64,000 nt of DNA from Marinifilum caeruleilacunae (GTDB taxonomy: Bacteria > Bacteroidota > Bacteroidia > Bacteroidales > Marinifilaceae): the NCBI RefSeq assembly GCF_013141825.1, contig NZ_RZNH01000011.1, forward strand, positions 351 through 64,350, written 5' to 3'. A program made the position numbers and the translations under genes. Shown piece after piece: positions 46,187 to 54,848 of this stretch. The notes beneath the pieces are model-generated. The model searched no databases and was not told the DNA's origin. It saw nothing but the letters and a program-made list of their open reading frames with translations. The first letter of the stretch is position 1; every line of letters begins with the position of its first letter.

Positions 46187-46211
46187 AAATCCGTCAGTAA
46201 ATGACGGATTT
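46187..46211. terminator. Bidirectional terminator between transporter and xth
   Basis: AAATCCGTCA pairs with TGACGGATTT around GTAAA, preceded by an A run and followed by T-rich DNA. It is shared by the convergent genes. Confidence 0.8.
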
Positions 46212-46219
46212 CCTATATT

Positions 46220-46987
46220 TTAAAAGTCTACTTCAACAACAATTGGACAGTGGTCGGAGTGAACAACATTGGCAAGAATTGAGGCTCCTTTTAGCTTCTC
46301 CTGCAAGCTTTCACTAATCATGTGATAATCGATTCTCCATCCCAGGTTTTTGCCCCTGGAGCCAGCTCTGTAACTCCACCAACTGTATTTGTCGGGCGAT
46401 TGATCGAAAACACGGAAGGTATCGATAAAACCACTATCGATAAAATTGCCAATCCACTCTCTCTCTTCCGGTAAGAAACCCGAAACACCTTTTTTCTTTT
46501 CTGGTTTACTGATATCAATTTCTTTGTGGCAAATGTTATAATCACCGCCAATAATTAGGTTTGGACGTTCCTTTTTCAACTCATTGATATAGTCCTGAAA
46601 ATAAGCCAACCATTCCATTTTATAATCCTGTCTTGGACCTCCGGCCGTTCCGGATGGATGATAGGTGCTAAAAACCGAAATGTCTCCAAAATCGGCTCTT
46701 ATTGCTCTACCTTCAATATCGTATTTTTCGTTGTTTACCCCAGTAACAATAGCATCTGGTTTTTCTTTGCTTAAAATGCCAACACCGCTATAGCCTTTCT
46801 TTTCGGCCGAGAACCAATAGCAGTGATATCCCAATTCCTCGAACAAGTGACTTTCGATCTGCTCAGGCTGGGCTTTGGTTTCCTGAATCAAAAGAATATC
46901 AGGATTTTCCTCTTTTAACCAACCAATAAGGTCTTTTCCCAATGCGGCACGTATGCCATTTACATTGTAGCTAATTATTTTTTTCAT
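46220..46987 (-). CDS. xth: Exodeoxyribonuclease III (AP endonuclease)
   Basis: A 255-residue Mg-dependent nuclease of the exonuclease III/APE family that cuts at abasic sites and degrades 3' ends in base-excision repair. The signature residues are in ISYNVNGIRAAL (Asn), LLIQETKAQ (catalytic Glu), FSTYHPSGTAGGPR (Tyr), GGDYNICHKEID (Asp and Asn), WRIDYHMIS, and SDHCPIVVEVDF (Asp-His near the C-terminus). It is monocistronic and is divergent from rsgA across a spacer with a long inverted repeat. Confidence 0.95.
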   Translation of the reverse strand: MKKIISYNVNGIRAALGKDLIGWLKEENPDILLIQETKAQPEQIESHLFEELGYHCYWFSAEKKGYSGVGILSKEKPDAIVTGVNNEKYDIEGRAIRADFGDISVFSTYHPSGTAGGPRQDYKMEWLAYFQDYINELKKERPNLIIGGDYNICHKEIDISKPEKKKGVSGFLPEEREWIGNFIDSGFIDTFRVFDQSPDKYSWWSYRAGSRGKNLGWRIDYHMISESLQEKLKGASILANVVHSDHCPIVVEVDF

Positions 46988-47001
46988 ATTGATATCGTGA
47001 G

Positions 47002-47135
47002 TTTGTGTATTTGTAAGAGTGTAATTTCGAATTGTAATTTTAGGATTTTAGACAATTGTGGCAAAACGATCATATTTCCTTAAAACGGATTTTGCAATGA
47101 TGAATTACAAATCTACAAAATTACAAATACACAAA
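47002..47135. repeat. 15-bp inverted repeat in the xth/rsgA spacer
   Basis: TTTGTGTATTTGTAA (47002-47016) is the exact reverse complement of TTACAAATACACAAA (47121-47135), 104 bp apart. The right side also contains imperfect TACAAAnn 8-mers repeated about five times (47106-47146). The flanks of the arms match in part. Confidence 0.7.
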
Positions 47136-47184
47136 TTTACAAAATAACACTTTCTCAAAATGTGCTCTTTTACTTAAAATCAAC

Positions 47185-47192
47185 TATTTTTG
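47185..47192 (+). promoter_or_regulatory. Promoter -7 element for rsgA
   Basis: TATTTTTG fits TAnnTTTG. A TTG at 47190 is inside this element, so translation must begin later, at TTG 47211. Confidence 0.55.
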
Positions 47193-47210
47193 TACAAAAA
47201 CACAGATACA

Positions 47211-48137
47211 TTGAAAGAAGGACTGGTAATAAAATCGACAGGAAGTTGGTATACTGTTAAGACCAACGACGGAGAAGTGCACAATTGCCGTATTAAAGGG
47301 CGATTTAGGATGGAGGGAATCAGAACCACCAATCCAATTGCAGTGGGCGATAGAGTAGATTTCGAAGAGGATAAAGAATCGAAAGTGGTTGTGAATATTC
47401 ACGATCGTAAGAATTACATCATCAGAAAATCTTCTAATCTTTCCAAGCACAGCCAGATCATTGCTTCCAATGTAGACCATGCTTATTTAATTGTAACGGT
47501 AAATTATCCGCTTACCACCACCACTTTTATCGATAGATTTTTAGCAGCAGCCGAAGCCTATCGAATTCCGGTAAGCTTAATTTTTAATAAGATTGACCGA
47601 TATCGTCCCAATGATATGGACCGATTGAATGAACTCAAAGGCATTTACGAAAAGATTGGTTACAAATGCTATGAGATATCAGCCAAAAATGGAACTCACT
47701 TGGATATCATAAAAGATGCTTTGAAAGATCATATCAATCTTCTTTCGGGGCATTCTGGTGTGGGAAAATCAACACTGATTAATGCAATTCAGCCAGGTTT
47801 GGACCTAAAAACCGGGGAAATTTCTGAGGCACACTCGCAAGGAAAGCACACCACCACTTTTTCGGAAATGTTCGAGCTCGATTTTGGAGGTTACATTATC
47901 GATACGCCGGGAATTAGAGGCTTTGGAACCATCGATATGGAAAAAGAGGAAATGTCGCACTTTTTCCCTGAAATTTTTGAAACATCCCAAAACTGCCAGT
48001 TCAACAACTGCAGTCACATCCATGAGCCAAAATGCGCAGTAAAAGCTGCGGTAGAAGCTGGTGAAATTAGCATTACCCGTTACGAAAGTTACCTGGGCAT
48101 GATCATGGAAGATGAGGATAGTAAATACAGAATTTAA
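47211..48137 (+). CDS. rsgA: Ribosome small-subunit-dependent GTPase A
   Basis: A circularly permuted GTPase (308 residues from TTG 47211) that checks late 30S subunit maturation. An N-terminal OB fold (GLVIKSTGSWYTVKTNDGE) precedes motifs in permuted order: G4 NKIDRY, then G1 GHSGVGKSTLIN, G2 in GKHTTT, and G3 DTPGIRGFG. The C-terminal zinc domain uses the Cys/His set in CQFNNCSHIHEPKC. The start was chosen because the upstream in-frame TTG at 47190 overlaps the -7 promoter element. A terminator follows. Confidence 0.95.
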   Translation: MKEGLVIKSTGSWYTVKTNDGEVHNCRIKGRFRMEGIRTTNPIAVGDRVDFEEDKESKVVVNIHDRKNYIIRKSSNLSKHSQIIASNVDHAYLIVTVNYPLTTTTFIDRFLAAAEAYRIPVSLIFNKIDRYRPNDMDRLNELKGIYEKIGYKCYEISAKNGTHLDIIKDALKDHINLLSGHSGVGKSTLINAIQPGLDLKTGEISEAHSQGKHTTTFSEMFELDFGGYIIDTPGIRGFGTIDMEKEEMSHFFPEIFETSQNCQFNNCSHIHEPKCAVKAAVEAGEISITRYESYLGMIMEDEDSKYRI

Positions 48138-48168
48138 GTAATTTACTTTTAAGAAAAGAATAGCATTC

Positions 48169-48194
48169 AGCACGTATCGATTACGTGCTTTTTT
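48169..48194 (+). terminator. Terminator after rsgA
   Basis: AGCACGTA pairs with TACGTGCT around TCGAT, followed by a T run; it lies 31 bp after the stop codon. Confidence 0.85.
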
Positions 48195-48225
48195 CATAAG
48201 GCAATCGCCGATAAGAACCACAAAA

Positions 48226-49257
48226 ATGGCAAAAGTACTGAAGCCGGAAGAATTCCTTAAGTTGGGAAAAACACTTCCAATGATAGATGTAAGAACACCT
48301 GCAGAGTTTGAGGAAGGACACATTCCAGGCGCACTAAATATTCCAATTTTTACAAATGCCGAAAGGGTTTTGGTGGGAACCAAGTACAAACGTGCCAGTA
48401 AAGATTCAGCAGTGCTTTTGGGACTGGAATTGGTGGGCCCAAAGCTGGCAAAGTTTGTAAGGATGGCGAAGAAATTTGCACCACAGAAGGAGATTATGGT
48501 GCATTGCTGGCGTGGAGGAATGCGCAGTGGCAGTATGGCCTGGTTATTCGAAACAGCAGGTTTTAAAGTGCATTTGCTAGAAGGTGGATACAAAGCCTAT
48601 AGAAGATACATTCGTCAGCAATTCACCGAAAGGTCGGAATTGGTTGTACTTGGTGGGATGACCGGAAGTGGAAAAACCGAGGTGCTGCACGAGATGAAGA
48701 AGCAAGGTGCACAAATCCTCGATTTGGAAGGTATTGCCCATCATAAAGGATCTGTATTTGGTTCATTGGGACAAACCGATCAGCCTAATAATGAGAATTT
48801 TGAAAATCTTCTGGCTAAGGTGTGGCTGGATTTGGATCCGAATCGTCCAATTTGGGTCGAAGATGAAAGCAAATCAATCGGTTCGGTATGGATCAATGAT
48901 GCTTTGTATCATCGCATGCGCCAAACTGATGTCATCAAAATACTACTTCCAAAATCCGAAAGGATAAAAAGATTGGTACAGGAATATGCCTGTTTTGACG
49001 CTGATGTTTTGGCCCACATGATCTCGAAAATAGGGAAGAGATTGGGCGGTTTAAATGTAAAATTAGCTTCTGAAAGCCTTGAGAAGGGTGATTATGCAAC
49101 GGTAGCCGATATTACTTTGAATTATTACGATAAGGCCTATAAACACGGATTATCGAAGCGAGAAGGTCAAACCATCCATATTTTAGAATTGGAAAAAGAC
49201 AATCCGACAGAAAATGCCAGAAAGGTACTTGCCTACTACAATTCGTTAAAAAAATAG
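48226..49257 (+). CDS. selU: tRNA 2-selenouridine synthase
   Basis: A 343-residue two-domain enzyme that replaces 2-thiouridine at tRNA position 34 with 2-selenouridine (through a geranylated intermediate in E. coli), using selenophosphate. The N-terminal rhodanese domain shows MIDVRTPAEFEEGHIPGALN and the catalytic Cys94 in HCWRGGMRSG. The C-terminal P-loop domain has GGMTGSGKTEVL and a Walker B-like WVEDESKSIG. It needs SelD for selenophosphate; selD is not in the window. It lies downstream of the rsgA terminator and converges on yceI with one base between the stop codons. Confidence 0.93.
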   Translation: MAKVLKPEEFLKLGKTLPMIDVRTPAEFEEGHIPGALNIPIFTNAERVLVGTKYKRASKDSAVLLGLELVGPKLAKFVRMAKKFAPQKEIMVHCWRGGMRSGSMAWLFETAGFKVHLLEGGYKAYRRYIRQQFTERSELVVLGGMTGSGKTEVLHEMKKQGAQILDLEGIAHHKGSVFGSLGQTDQPNNENFENLLAKVWLDLDPNRPIWVEDESKSIGSVWINDALYHRMRQTDVIKILLPKSERIKRLVQEYACFDADVLAHMISKIGKRLGGLNVKLASESLEKGDYATVADITLNYYDKAYKHGLSKREGQTIHILELEKDNPTENARKVLAYYNSLKK

Positions 49258-49258
49258 A

Positions 49259-49783
49259 CTACTCAATCACACAAGTAATGGTGATATCAACTTGTTTGCC
49301 AACCAACACACCACTGGAAGGCCCAAGTTTGTAATCCTGGCGGTTTACTTTTAGTTTTCCGGTAAAGGTTTTACGCGAGTAATTGAAAATAATTTCAGCC
49401 TCCTGTCTCTCTCCATGCATGCTAAGAGTGCCAGTTACCTTGTAGCTCATACCAGTACTTGTTACCGATTTTGATCGAAAACAAATTTCAGGATAGGTCT
49501 CCACATCAAAATACTTGGGACCTTTCAGCACAGCATCCCTCTTTTTCATCCGCGTGTCCAATGTTGCAGCGTCGATACAAACATCAAAACTGGCTGCTGA
49601 AATGTTTTTAGGATCGAAATTTACACTGCCGGTCATTCCGCTAAAATTGCCTTTTACTTTATTGGCACCCAGGTTGGCCACACGAAATTCGATATTGGAT
49701 TTATCGCTGATAATATTCTGTGATGAGCATAAAAATTGAAACGCACCCATCAAAACCGCTAAGAACATCAATCTCTTCATCAT
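49259..49783 (-). CDS. YceI family periplasmic lipid-binding-like protein
   Basis: A secreted 174-residue protein of the YceI family, whose beta-barrel fold can hold a polyisoprenoid chain. It has a signal peptide (hydrophobic core about residues 5-20, cleavage near SSQN). Family segments are KSNIEFRVANLGANKVKG, the GSVNFDPKN turn, TLDTRMKKRDAVLKGPKYFD, and the final VGKQVDITITCVIE. The ligand is not known. It is a single gene on the minus strand and converges with selU without a terminator between them. Confidence 0.88.
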   Translation of the reverse strand: MMKRLMFLAVLMGAFQFLCSSQNIISDKSNIEFRVANLGANKVKGNFSGMTGSVNFDPKNISAASFDVCIDAATLDTRMKKRDAVLKGPKYFDVETYPEICFRSKSVTSTGMSYKVTGTLSMHGERQEAEIIFNYSRKTFTGKLKVNRQDYKLGPSSGVLVGKQVDITITCVIE

Positions 49784-50000
49784 ATTTTATGCTTTTATGG
49801 AGTTCGTAAATGGAAAAAGCTTAAGGCTTTCACTTATAAACAAATATACTCCATAATCCTTGATCAATACAAAACTAATTTTTGCTTTTGTAAAATAGAC
49901 GACACTTGGCTTTTGAAGGAGGAGATATATTTTTTCGCCTGACTGATAAGATTTATTTCGATTTGTCGTTACCTTTATCAGAAACCATTCTGAAATTACA

Positions 50001-51146
50001 TTGGACTTTTACCTTAAAAACCGAAACTGGAAATACCATTTTTTAATTGTAGCAGTTCTAATTATTGCTGTTTCAATTCTGTACACCAATAGTTTGGTAG
50101 AGAAATTGGCACACGAAGAGGCCAAAAAGGTGGAATTGTGGGCGTTTGGATTGCAAAAATTGGAGCTAAATACTGATCAGGATGTAGAACTCATTAATCG
50201 CTTACTAGAGCAGAATGAAACCATTCCTGTCATCCTTACCGATGAAGAGGAGAATATTATTGACTACAGGCACATTACAGTAAACCCGGATCGGGAAGAA
50301 GAAATACTTAGGAATTATATTACAGAACTAAAAGATGAAGGGAACTTCATAGAAATTCAACTGGTTAATAGTAAGAATTACATCTATTACGACAGTTCTA
50401 ACATTCTAAAACGTTTGGCCTGGTATCCATTTGTGCAATTGGGAGCCATAGTTACCTTTATCATTATTGCATTTCTGGCCTTTTCTTATTCGAAATCGGC
50501 CGAACAAAACAGGGTTTGGGTAGGTATGTCGAAAGAAACTGCCCACCAGTTGGGAACGCCAATAAGCTCCTTAATGGCATGGATGGAGTTAATGAAATCT
50601 GGAAATCCAAATCCAGCCATGGTAGAAGAGATGTCGAAAGATGTGACTCGACTGGAGGTGATTGCCGAACGATTCTCGAAAATTGGATCGAAACCCATTC
50701 TAAAAAATCAGGATGTAAGAGAGATTTTAGAAAGTAGTATCGAATACCTGAAGAAGAGAACATCTGGTAAAATTGATTTTATTTTTACAAGTACTGATCT
50801 CAAATCTGTCAAACTTCCTTTAAATAAAGAATTGTTTTCCTGGGTAATCGAAAATCTAACAAAAAATGCAGTTGATGCAATGGAAGGCAGAGGAGAATTG
50901 CGTTTTTCGTTAAGCGCAGGCAAAGAAAAAATGGTTTTGGATATTAAAGATACCGGGAAAGGCATTGCCAAAAGTCAGTTTAAAACCGTGTTTAAACCTG
51001 GCTATACCTCAAAGAAGAGAGGTTGGGGACTGGGCTTGTCATTGGCCAAAAGAATTATAGAAAATTACCACGACGGAAAAATATTTGTAGCCAGTTCTGA
51101 ATTGGGAAAAGGAACTGTTTTTAGAATTATTTTACCCCTAAAGTGA
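50001..51146 (+). CDS. Membrane sensor histidine kinase
   Basis: A 381-residue kinase starting at a TTG codon. Two membrane helices (about 12-32 and 140-160) enclose a periplasmic sensor of about 105 residues. The H box is GMSKETAHQLGTPISSLMAW with His182. It is followed by an N box (ENLTKNAVDAMEG), a G1 box (DTGKGIA), and a G2 box (KKRGWGLGLSLAKRII). The HxLGTP form of the H box is distinct from the two other kinases here. It has no partner response regulator in the window. It has at most a short leader; a TACCTTTA sequence at 49970 is a near match to the -7 element. Confidence 0.9.
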   Translation: MDFYLKNRNWKYHFLIVAVLIIAVSILYTNSLVEKLAHEEAKKVELWAFGLQKLELNTDQDVELINRLLEQNETIPVILTDEEENIIDYRHITVNPDREEEILRNYITELKDEGNFIEIQLVNSKNYIYYDSSNILKRLAWYPFVQLGAIVTFIIIAFLAFSYSKSAEQNRVWVGMSKETAHQLGTPISSLMAWMELMKSGNPNPAMVEEMSKDVTRLEVIAERFSKIGSKPILKNQDVREILESSIEYLKKRTSGKIDFIFTSTDLKSVKLPLNKELFSWVIENLTKNAVDAMEGRGELRFSLSAGKEKMVLDIKDTGKGIAKSQFKTVFKPGYTSKKRGWGLGLSLAKRIIENYHDGKIFVASSELGKGTVFRIILPLK

Positions 51147-51176
51147 AATATCTGGTTTTCAAATCTTCCGAAAAGT

Positions 51177-51207
51177 TTTGAAACCAAAAAAGATCTCCTT
51201 ATTTTTG
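51177..51207 (+). promoter_or_regulatory. Promoter upstream of DUF177-rpmF (distal)
   Basis: TTTG (51177-51180), a 19-nt spacer and TATTTTTG (51200-51207) is the best consensus promoter in the window. It would give a leader of about 125 nt before DUF177. Confidence 0.7.
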
Positions 51208-51317
51208 CAGCCCGTTTTTAGGCGGTATGGCAGTTTGTTTGCCTGTTTGGCATCAGTAATTGCTTGAAATTGACAAAAAAGATGTATTTTTTTGTGAATT
51301 CGTAAGATTAATTTTTA

Positions 51318-51325
51318 TACTTTTG
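51318..51325 (+). promoter_or_regulatory. Second -7 element upstream of DUF177
   Basis: TACTTTTG fits TAnnTTTG and lies 11 bp before the TTG start. A TTTG at 51291 is 23 nt upstream, slightly longer than the usual spacing. It may give a near-leaderless transcript. Confidence 0.45.
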
Positions 51326-51336
51326 CAAAGTTTTAT

Positions 51337-51873
51337 TTGAATATTTTGGAATATCCAACAAAATATACGATTCCTTTTAAGGGTTTAAAGGATGGTTTAC
51401 ATGAATTTGATTTCAAAGTAAATCAGGAGTTCTTTACCTATTTTCAGGAAGAAGATGTTTACCAGGGCGAGGCTGATGTGAAAGTCAGTTTCAATAAAAA
51501 AACTTTGGTAACCACTCTGAAATTTGAATTGAAAGGAAAGTTAAACGCAGCCTGCGACAGATGTTTGGAAGAGCTGGAAATTGAAGTTGAGGGTGAAAAT
51601 TCTCTTCATTTGAAATTTGGCGAAGAACACGAAGAGCTGGCAGATGATGTAATTGTTCTTGCAGAATCGGAAAACGAGATCAATGTAGCTCAATACATCT
51701 ACGAGCTGTTTACACTAAGCTTACCATTAAGCTTTGTGCATCCTGATGATGAGGATGGAAACAGCACTTGTAATGAAAAAATGATTCAAAAATTGAATGA
51801 CCTCTCGGTGAATGAGGAAGAGAAGATTGACCCGAGATGGAATGATTTAAGAAAATTGATTGATAATAACTAG
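51337..51873 (+). CDS. DUF177 (YceD-like) protein
   Basis: A 178-residue protein of the DUF177/YceD family, usually found just before rpmF and linked to 23S rRNA accumulation in bacteria and plastids. The conserved Cys motif AACDRCLEELEIEVEG and the second Cys near GNSTCNEKMIQKL are present. The C-terminal segment EEKIDPRWNDLRKL is the family end. It starts at a TTG codon close to a -7 element. rpmF begins 16 bp after its stop, as expected. Confidence 0.88.
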   Translation: MNILEYPTKYTIPFKGLKDGLHEFDFKVNQEFFTYFQEEDVYQGEADVKVSFNKKTLVTTLKFELKGKLNAACDRCLEELEIEVEGENSLHLKFGEEHEELADDVIVLAESENEINVAQYIYELFTLSLPLSFVHPDDEDGNSTCNEKMIQKLNDLSVNEEEKIDPRWNDLRKLIDNN

Positions 51874-51889
51874 TTAAATAGGTTGAAAA

Positions 51890-52075
51890 ATGGCACATCC
51901 AAAACACAGAACGTCGAAGCAGAGAAGAAATAAGAGAAGAAGTCATCTTAGAACAACTCCTGCTACTTTAGCATCTTGCTCAAATTGCGGAGCAACTGTT
52001 AAATATCACACTGTTTGCCCTGAGTGCGGTTATTACAGAGGCAAATTAGCTATTGAAAAAGAAGTTACAGCATAA
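51890..52075 (+). CDS. rpmF: 50S ribosomal protein L32
   Basis: A 61-residue ribosomal protein. The basic start AHPKHRTSKQRRNKRRSH and the zinc-binding Cys pairs CSNCG and CPECGYYRG are diagnostic; these are the four-Cys (zinc) form. It is co-transcribed with DUF177. Confidence 0.97.
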   Translation: MAHPKHRTSKQRRNKRRSHLRTTPATLASCSNCGATVKYHTVCPECGYYRGKLAIEKEVTA

Positions 52076-52120
52076 CCTGAGTACAATTAATCAGGTTTGA
52101 AGCTATATTAATTTGCTCCT

Positions 52121-52142
52121 CAGAATATTCTCAGGGGCAAAT
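52121..52142 (+). other. Hairpin after rpmF without T tract
   Basis: ATTTGCTCCT pairs with AGGGGCAAAT (one G-T pair) around CAGAATATTCTC, whose centre GAATATTC is itself palindromic. No T run follows, so it is not a standard terminator. It may stabilise or process the rpmF transcript. Confidence 0.4.
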
Positions 52143-52291
52143 TTGCGTTATGCATGATTCTTCTTGCTATTACCCAACTTGTTGAGTTTGCTGTTTTGAG
52201 ATTAAGCAGCAAATTCAGTGTTTAGATAGAGAAAAATCTGTATACTTGTAAGCTGAATTATCTGATGAAGAACACTAAGTAAGCTTAAACA

Positions 52292-53290
52292 ATGTCAAAA
52301 ATTAATGCAGTTATAACAGGAGTTGGGGCTTATGTTCCCGACTACATTCTTACCAACGAGGAGTTGAGTACCATGGTTGATACAACCGATGAGTGGATCA
52401 TGACTCGTATTGGTATTAAAGAGAGAAGAATTCTAAAAGGTGAAGAGCAAGGATCTTCAGAATTAGGAGTAAGAGCTGTTAAGCAGTTGCTTGAAAAAAC
52501 AGGAACTTCTCCTGAAGAAGTTGACTTGGTGATTTGTGCAACAGTAACTCCTGATATGCAATTCCCTGCTACAGCAAACATTATTAGCGATAAAGTTGGA
52601 ATTAATAATGCATTTAGTTTTGATTTGAATGCAGGTTGTTCAGGATTCCTTTATGCTTTAGCTACAGGAACTAAGTATGTTCAATCAGGAATGTATAAGA
52701 AGGTTGTAATTATTGGAGCAGAGAAAATGTCTTCAATTGTGGATTACACAGACCGTCAGACTTGTGCAATTTTTGGGGATGGTTCTGCAGCAGTTCTTTT
52801 GGAACCAACTACCGAAAATGTAGGTGTTATGGACGAAATTCTTCGCACGCAAGGATTTGGTCGCAAGCATTTGCACCAAAAAGCAGGTGGTTCTTGCAAA
52901 CCAGCAACACACGAAACTGTTGACGCTCGCGAGCACTTCATCTATCAGGAAGGAAATCACGTATTCAAACATGCTGTTTCTAATATGGCTGATGTTTCTG
53001 TTGAAATGATGGAAAAACACAACATGACAGCTGACGACCTTGCATGGTTGGTACCACACCAGGCAAATAACCGTATTATCGAAGCTACAGCAAAAAGAAT
53101 GGGCTTGGCTAAGGAAAAGGTGATGATTAACATCGAAAAATACGGAAACACAACTTCTGCTACTATTCCATTGTGTTTATGGGAGTGGGAGGATCAATTG
53201 AAAAAAGGAGATAATATTATTCTATCAGGATTTGGAGCAGGTTTTACCTGGGGCTCTATTCTATTGAAATGGGGTTACGATCCAAAATAG
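52292..53290 (+). CDS. fabH: 3-oxoacyl-ACP synthase III
   Basis: The condensing enzyme that starts fatty acid synthesis by joining an acyl-CoA primer to malonyl-ACP (332 residues). The catalytic triad is complete: Cys116 in NAGCSGFL, His256 in VPHQANNR, and Asn286 in [25 protein letters not shown] (32-46) is the characteristic N-terminal block. plsX does not lie between rpmF and fabH, unlike in E. coli. The 216-bp gap suggests its own promoter; TATACTTG at 52241 is a one-mismatch -7 candidate. The primer (acetyl- or branched acyl-CoA) cannot be told. Confidence 0.96.
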   Translation: MSKINAVITGVGAYVPDYILTNEELSTMVDTTDEWIMTRIGIKERRILKGEEQGSSELGVRAVKQLLEKTGTSPEEVDLVICATVTPDMQFPATANIISDKVGINNAFSFDLNAGCSGFLYALATGTKYVQSGMYKKVVIIGAEKMSSIVDYTDRQTCAIFGDGSAAVLLEPTTENVGVMDEILRTQGFGRKHLHQKAGGSCKPATHETVDAREHFIYQEGNHVFKHAVSNMADVSVEMMEKHNMTADDLAWLVPHQANNRIIEATAKRMGLAKEKVMINIEKYGNTTSATIPLCLWEWEDQLKKGDNIILSGFGAGFTWGSILLKWGYDPK

Positions 53291-53313
53291 AAAAGATATT
53301 ATTACATGATATT

Positions 53314-53346
53314 AAAAAAGGCTTCCAAAACGGGAGCCTTTTTTTG
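53314..53346 (+). terminator. Terminator after fabH
   Basis: AAAAAAGGCTTCC pairs with GGGAGCCTTTTTTT around AAAAC with one mismatch. It lies 24 bp after the stop codon. Confidence 0.85.
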
Positions 53347-53663
53347 GTTTCAAACATGTGTTTTAAATGGGATTTCTGCCTCAAATTTTTATATTTGTAT
53401 GGTCCACGAACATAGGTGCTGTAGAATGGAAAATAAAACCAGCTTATTCTGATTAAAAATATGTAAACAGTTTCAATGATTTGGGTAAAAAAATCGTGAA
53501 AACTGATGTTCTGTTTTAGATATTTTTAATGGAAGCAAGCTTTAAGGAATGTTCGTATACTTTTTTAATAAAAATTGAGTTGATATAAGATGTTAACTCA
53601 GGACAAGCAAAACTTTGAATTCAATAATTTGAAATGTTTGTCCCTATCAATACGATTTCAAAC
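53347..53663. other. Intergenic region upstream of bactofilin
   Basis: About 320 bp of AT-rich DNA. A -7 element TATATTTG lies at 53390-53397, which would start a transcript near 53404 with a leader of about 260 nt. I see no convincing small gene; a 17-codon frame at 53399 is not supported. Confidence 0.5.
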
Positions 53664-54056
53664 ATGTTTAGTAAAAAAGATAAAATGAGCAGAAACAACG
53701 ACGTACAACAAACAGGACACAACATGATAAATGAGGGCACATCCATTACAGGAGATGTTAAGGCATCAAGAGATATTCGAATTGATGGTTTATTGAATGG
53801 AAAAATGGAAGTGAATGGAAAAGTCGTGATTGGAAACTCCGGTAAGATTGAAGGTGACGTAAATTGTAAAACCATTGATGTATCGGGTAGAGTAGAAGGT
53901 AATATTATCGCATCGGAGATGGTAAACCTAAAATCCACCGCTTTAATCCTTGGTAACATTACTACTGATAAGATTTCGGTTGAACCAGGTGCAAAATTCA
54001 CAGGTTCATGTAAAATGGGTGAAGCAGCACCTACAAAGGATGAAAAGAAAAAATAA
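53664..54056 (+). CDS. Bactofilin (polymer-forming cytoskeletal protein)
   Basis: A 130-residue bactofilin that self-assembles into nucleotide-free filaments used as scaffolds for cell shape and wall enzymes. After a short charged N-terminus (MFSKKDKMSRNN), the right-handed beta-helix core shows the repeat pattern GTSITGDVKASRDIRIDG, VNGKVVIGNSGKIEGDV and VSGRVEGNIIASEMV. A Lys-rich tail follows. Start: ATG 53664 gives the typical MF...KK beginning; ATG 53634 in frame would add ten residues. It overlaps atpZ by 17 bp, tying the filament gene to the ATP synthase transcript. Confidence 0.9.
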   Translation: MFSKKDKMSRNNDVQQTGHNMINEGTSITGDVKASRDIRIDGLLNGKMEVNGKVVIGNSGKIEGDVNCKTIDVSGRVEGNIIASEMVNLKSTALILGNITTDKISVEPGAKFTGSCKMGEAAPTKDEKKK

Positions 54057-54276
54057 TCCTGAAAAAGATAAAAAAAAGAAACAGCTAAGCTCTGCAATTA
54101 AATATTCGGGCTTAGCCTTTCAAATGATTGTAGTGATTCTGGTGGTTTTATACGCAGGTATAAAACTGGACGAATACCTACAAAAAGAATTCCCCTTATT
54201 TACATTTATAGGAGCAATACTTGGTGTTTTTCTGGCATTGTATTTTGCAGTTAAGGATTTCATCAAGATGAAGTAA
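54040..54276 (+). CDS. atpZ: AtpZ/AtpI family ATP synthase accessory protein
   Basis: A 78-residue protein with two membrane helices (about 22-42 and 50-70) after a very basic N-terminus (KRKNNPEKDKKKKQ), matching the ATPase gene 1/AtpZ family. Family members are thought to help c-ring assembly or Mg/Ca supply. The start at ATG 54040 overlaps bactofilin by 17 bp. Frames further upstream lie inside bactofilin and lack family similarity. Confidence 0.82.
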   Translation: MKRKNNPEKDKKKKQLSSAIKYSGLAFQMIVVILVVLYAGIKLDEYLQKEFPLFTFIGAILGVFLALYFAVKDFIKMK

Positions 54277-54285
54277 AACAATTTT

Positions 54286-54678
54286 ATGGATAAAAAATAC
54301 AGATCATACATTTATAAGTTAGGTTTCATTTCTGTGATTCTTTTAATAGGGTCGCTTGCTTTGTTTTTAACAGTGCTAAAAACATGGTTCAATTACTTTT
54401 TTCCTTTCGTGATTTTGTATTTTTTCCTCTTCAATTCCATTCAGCATTATAAATTGTTAAAGGTTTCGAAGAGTGATCCAAGGGTTTTCCATACAAATTA
54501 CATGGCCTGGTTTGGAATAAAAATGTTCCTTAACTTAAGCTTTGTAATCGTTTACGCCTTATTGAACAAGGCGCAGGCAGTGGGTTTTATATTGTTTTTT
54601 GCTTTTTGCTATGTGGTATATACCACCTTCGAAGTAATTGCACTTTCTAAGACTTTGAGGTCTGATAATATTAAATAG
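54286..54678 (+). CDS. Small membrane protein of the atp operon
   Basis: A 130-residue protein with four predicted membrane helices (about 12-30, 35-52, 71-90 and 97-117). It lies 9 bp after atpZ. Its place and topology suggest the AtpI-like protein that often precedes atpB, but the sequence shows no motif that proves this. A hairpin with a T run follows it, so expression may drop before atpB. Confidence 0.6.
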   Translation: MDKKYRSYIYKLGFISVILLIGSLALFLTVLKTWFNYFFPFVILYFFLFNSIQHYKLLKVSKSDPRVFHTNYMAWFGIKMFLNLSFVIVYALLNKAQAVGFILFFAFCYVVYTTFEVIALSKTLRSDNIK

Positions 54679-54681
54679 ACC

Positions 54682-54708
54682 AAAAAAGTTTTCTGGAGAA
54701 CTTTTTTT
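54682..54708 (+). terminator. Terminator-like hairpin before atpB
   Basis: AAAAAAGTTTTC pairs imperfectly with GAGAACTTTTTTT around TG. It lies 3 bp after the small membrane-protein gene and about 140 bp before atpB, so atpB may have its own promoter or depend on read-through. Confidence 0.6.
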
Positions 54709-54848
54709 ATTAAATTTGAGGGACAAAAATCAAGCATGGTGAATTTTTTACAATACCAGGCTGATAAAAATAGTCTATTGACAATTTAAATAACAGATTG
54801 AATAGTTCTGATTTTTGAAAAGATCTATTCTTTGCAAGTGATGTAAGT

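Noticed and set aside
47805..48593. 262-codon open frame on the minus strand
   Set aside because: It lies antisense to rsgA and selU, both clearly real; its translation has no recognisable domain.
51227..51259. Ten-residue frame as a possible leader peptide before DUF177
   Set aside because: No regulatory codon run, no attenuator-like hairpin and no ribosome binding site; a frame of this length is expected by chance.
52076..52291. Loss of plsX between rpmF and fabH as a special finding
   Set aside because: From what I know of Bacteroidales gene order, fabH directly after rpmF is common; no remnant of plsX is seen in the gap.
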